From contig DCIZ01000090.1 of assembly GCA_002317305.1 (NCBI GenBank), forward strand, positions 1 through 5,018: a stretch of 5,018 nucleotides of DNA, given 5' to 3'. Below the pieces are notes generated by a model. The model made no database searches. It had not been told where the DNA came from and saw nothing but the letters and a program-made list of their open reading frames with translations. Both the position numbers and the translations under genes were made by a program. How positions within the stretch are numbered: the stretch's first letter is position 1; each line of letters begins with the position of its first letter. Positions 5,012 through 5,018 of the stretch are shown piece after piece. The stretch is from Campylobacter sp. UBA1713 (GTDB taxonomy: Bacteria > Campylobacterota > Campylobacteria > Campylobacterales > Campylobacteraceae).

Positions 5012-5018
5012 TTGCATA

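Larger units (their letters stand above)
3640..5018 (-). mobile_element. TnpB-encoding insertion sequence (IS200/IS605 type), right end and body; left end outside window
   Basis: The element is recognised by the intact tnpB and by short hairpins in the AT-rich DNA just past its stop, as expected for the right end of an IS200/IS605 element. The exact right boundary is not determined: it should lie somewhere in about 3600-3660, and 3640 is only a midpoint guess. The left end, and any tnpA (Y1 transposase), would lie beyond 5018. No tnpA is seen in the window, so this may be a tnpB-only element or half of a two-gene element. An IS607-type origin cannot be excluded without the left side. Confidence 0.55.

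Noticed and set aside
3498..5018. A tnpA (Y1 or serine transposase) partner for tnpB
   Set aside because: No frame in the window outside tnpB shows the HUH/Tyr or serine recombinase motifs; it may lie past 5018 or be absent.

Overview
The window looks like chromosomal DNA of an epsilonproteobacterium, most likely a Campylobacter other than C. jejuni. The reasons are the AT-rich sequence full of AAATTT-type words, promoters with a clear TATAAT but no conserved -35 box, and the gene families present. This taxonomic call is inference from composition and protein style.

Layout: (1) 3-362 (+) is the 3' end of a phosphoethanolamine transferase / sulfatase-fold gene that begins upstream of the window. 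(2) 461-2269 (+) is a complete 602-residue DUF262 + DUF1524 protein of the GmrSD type, a single-chain candidate type IV (modification-dependent) restriction enzyme with its own promoter and ribosome binding site. (3) 2412-2816 (+) is a small lipoprotein resembling the DUF4878 group, also with its own promoter. Only 18 bases later comes (4) 2835-3497 (+), a membrane-anchored YiiX-like permuted papain-fold (NlpC/P60-type) hydrolase; the two probably form an operon. (5) About 200 bases of repeat- and hairpin-rich non-coding DNA follow. (6) 3697-4995 (-) is an intact tnpB (RNA-guided nuclease of IS200/IS605-type elements) running convergently towards the YiiX gene. Its right end and presumed omega RNA lie around its stop codon; its left end and any tnpA lie beyond the window.

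How they fit together: the first and third/fourth units are envelope functions (surface decoration; a lipoprotein with a peptidase or amidase-like enzyme). The GmrSD-like gene is a solitary defence candidate set between them, and the tnpB element is a mobile insertion downstream. No complete new multi-gene system is visible. The most unusual signals are structural. A four-copy 11-bp repeat places an ATG in every frame at the start of the YiiX-like gene. A 20-bp inverted repeat sits inside tnpB and is fully paired (with one G-U) only on the mRNA strand. Four 10-bp repeats with nested hairpins sit at the tnpB stop codon.
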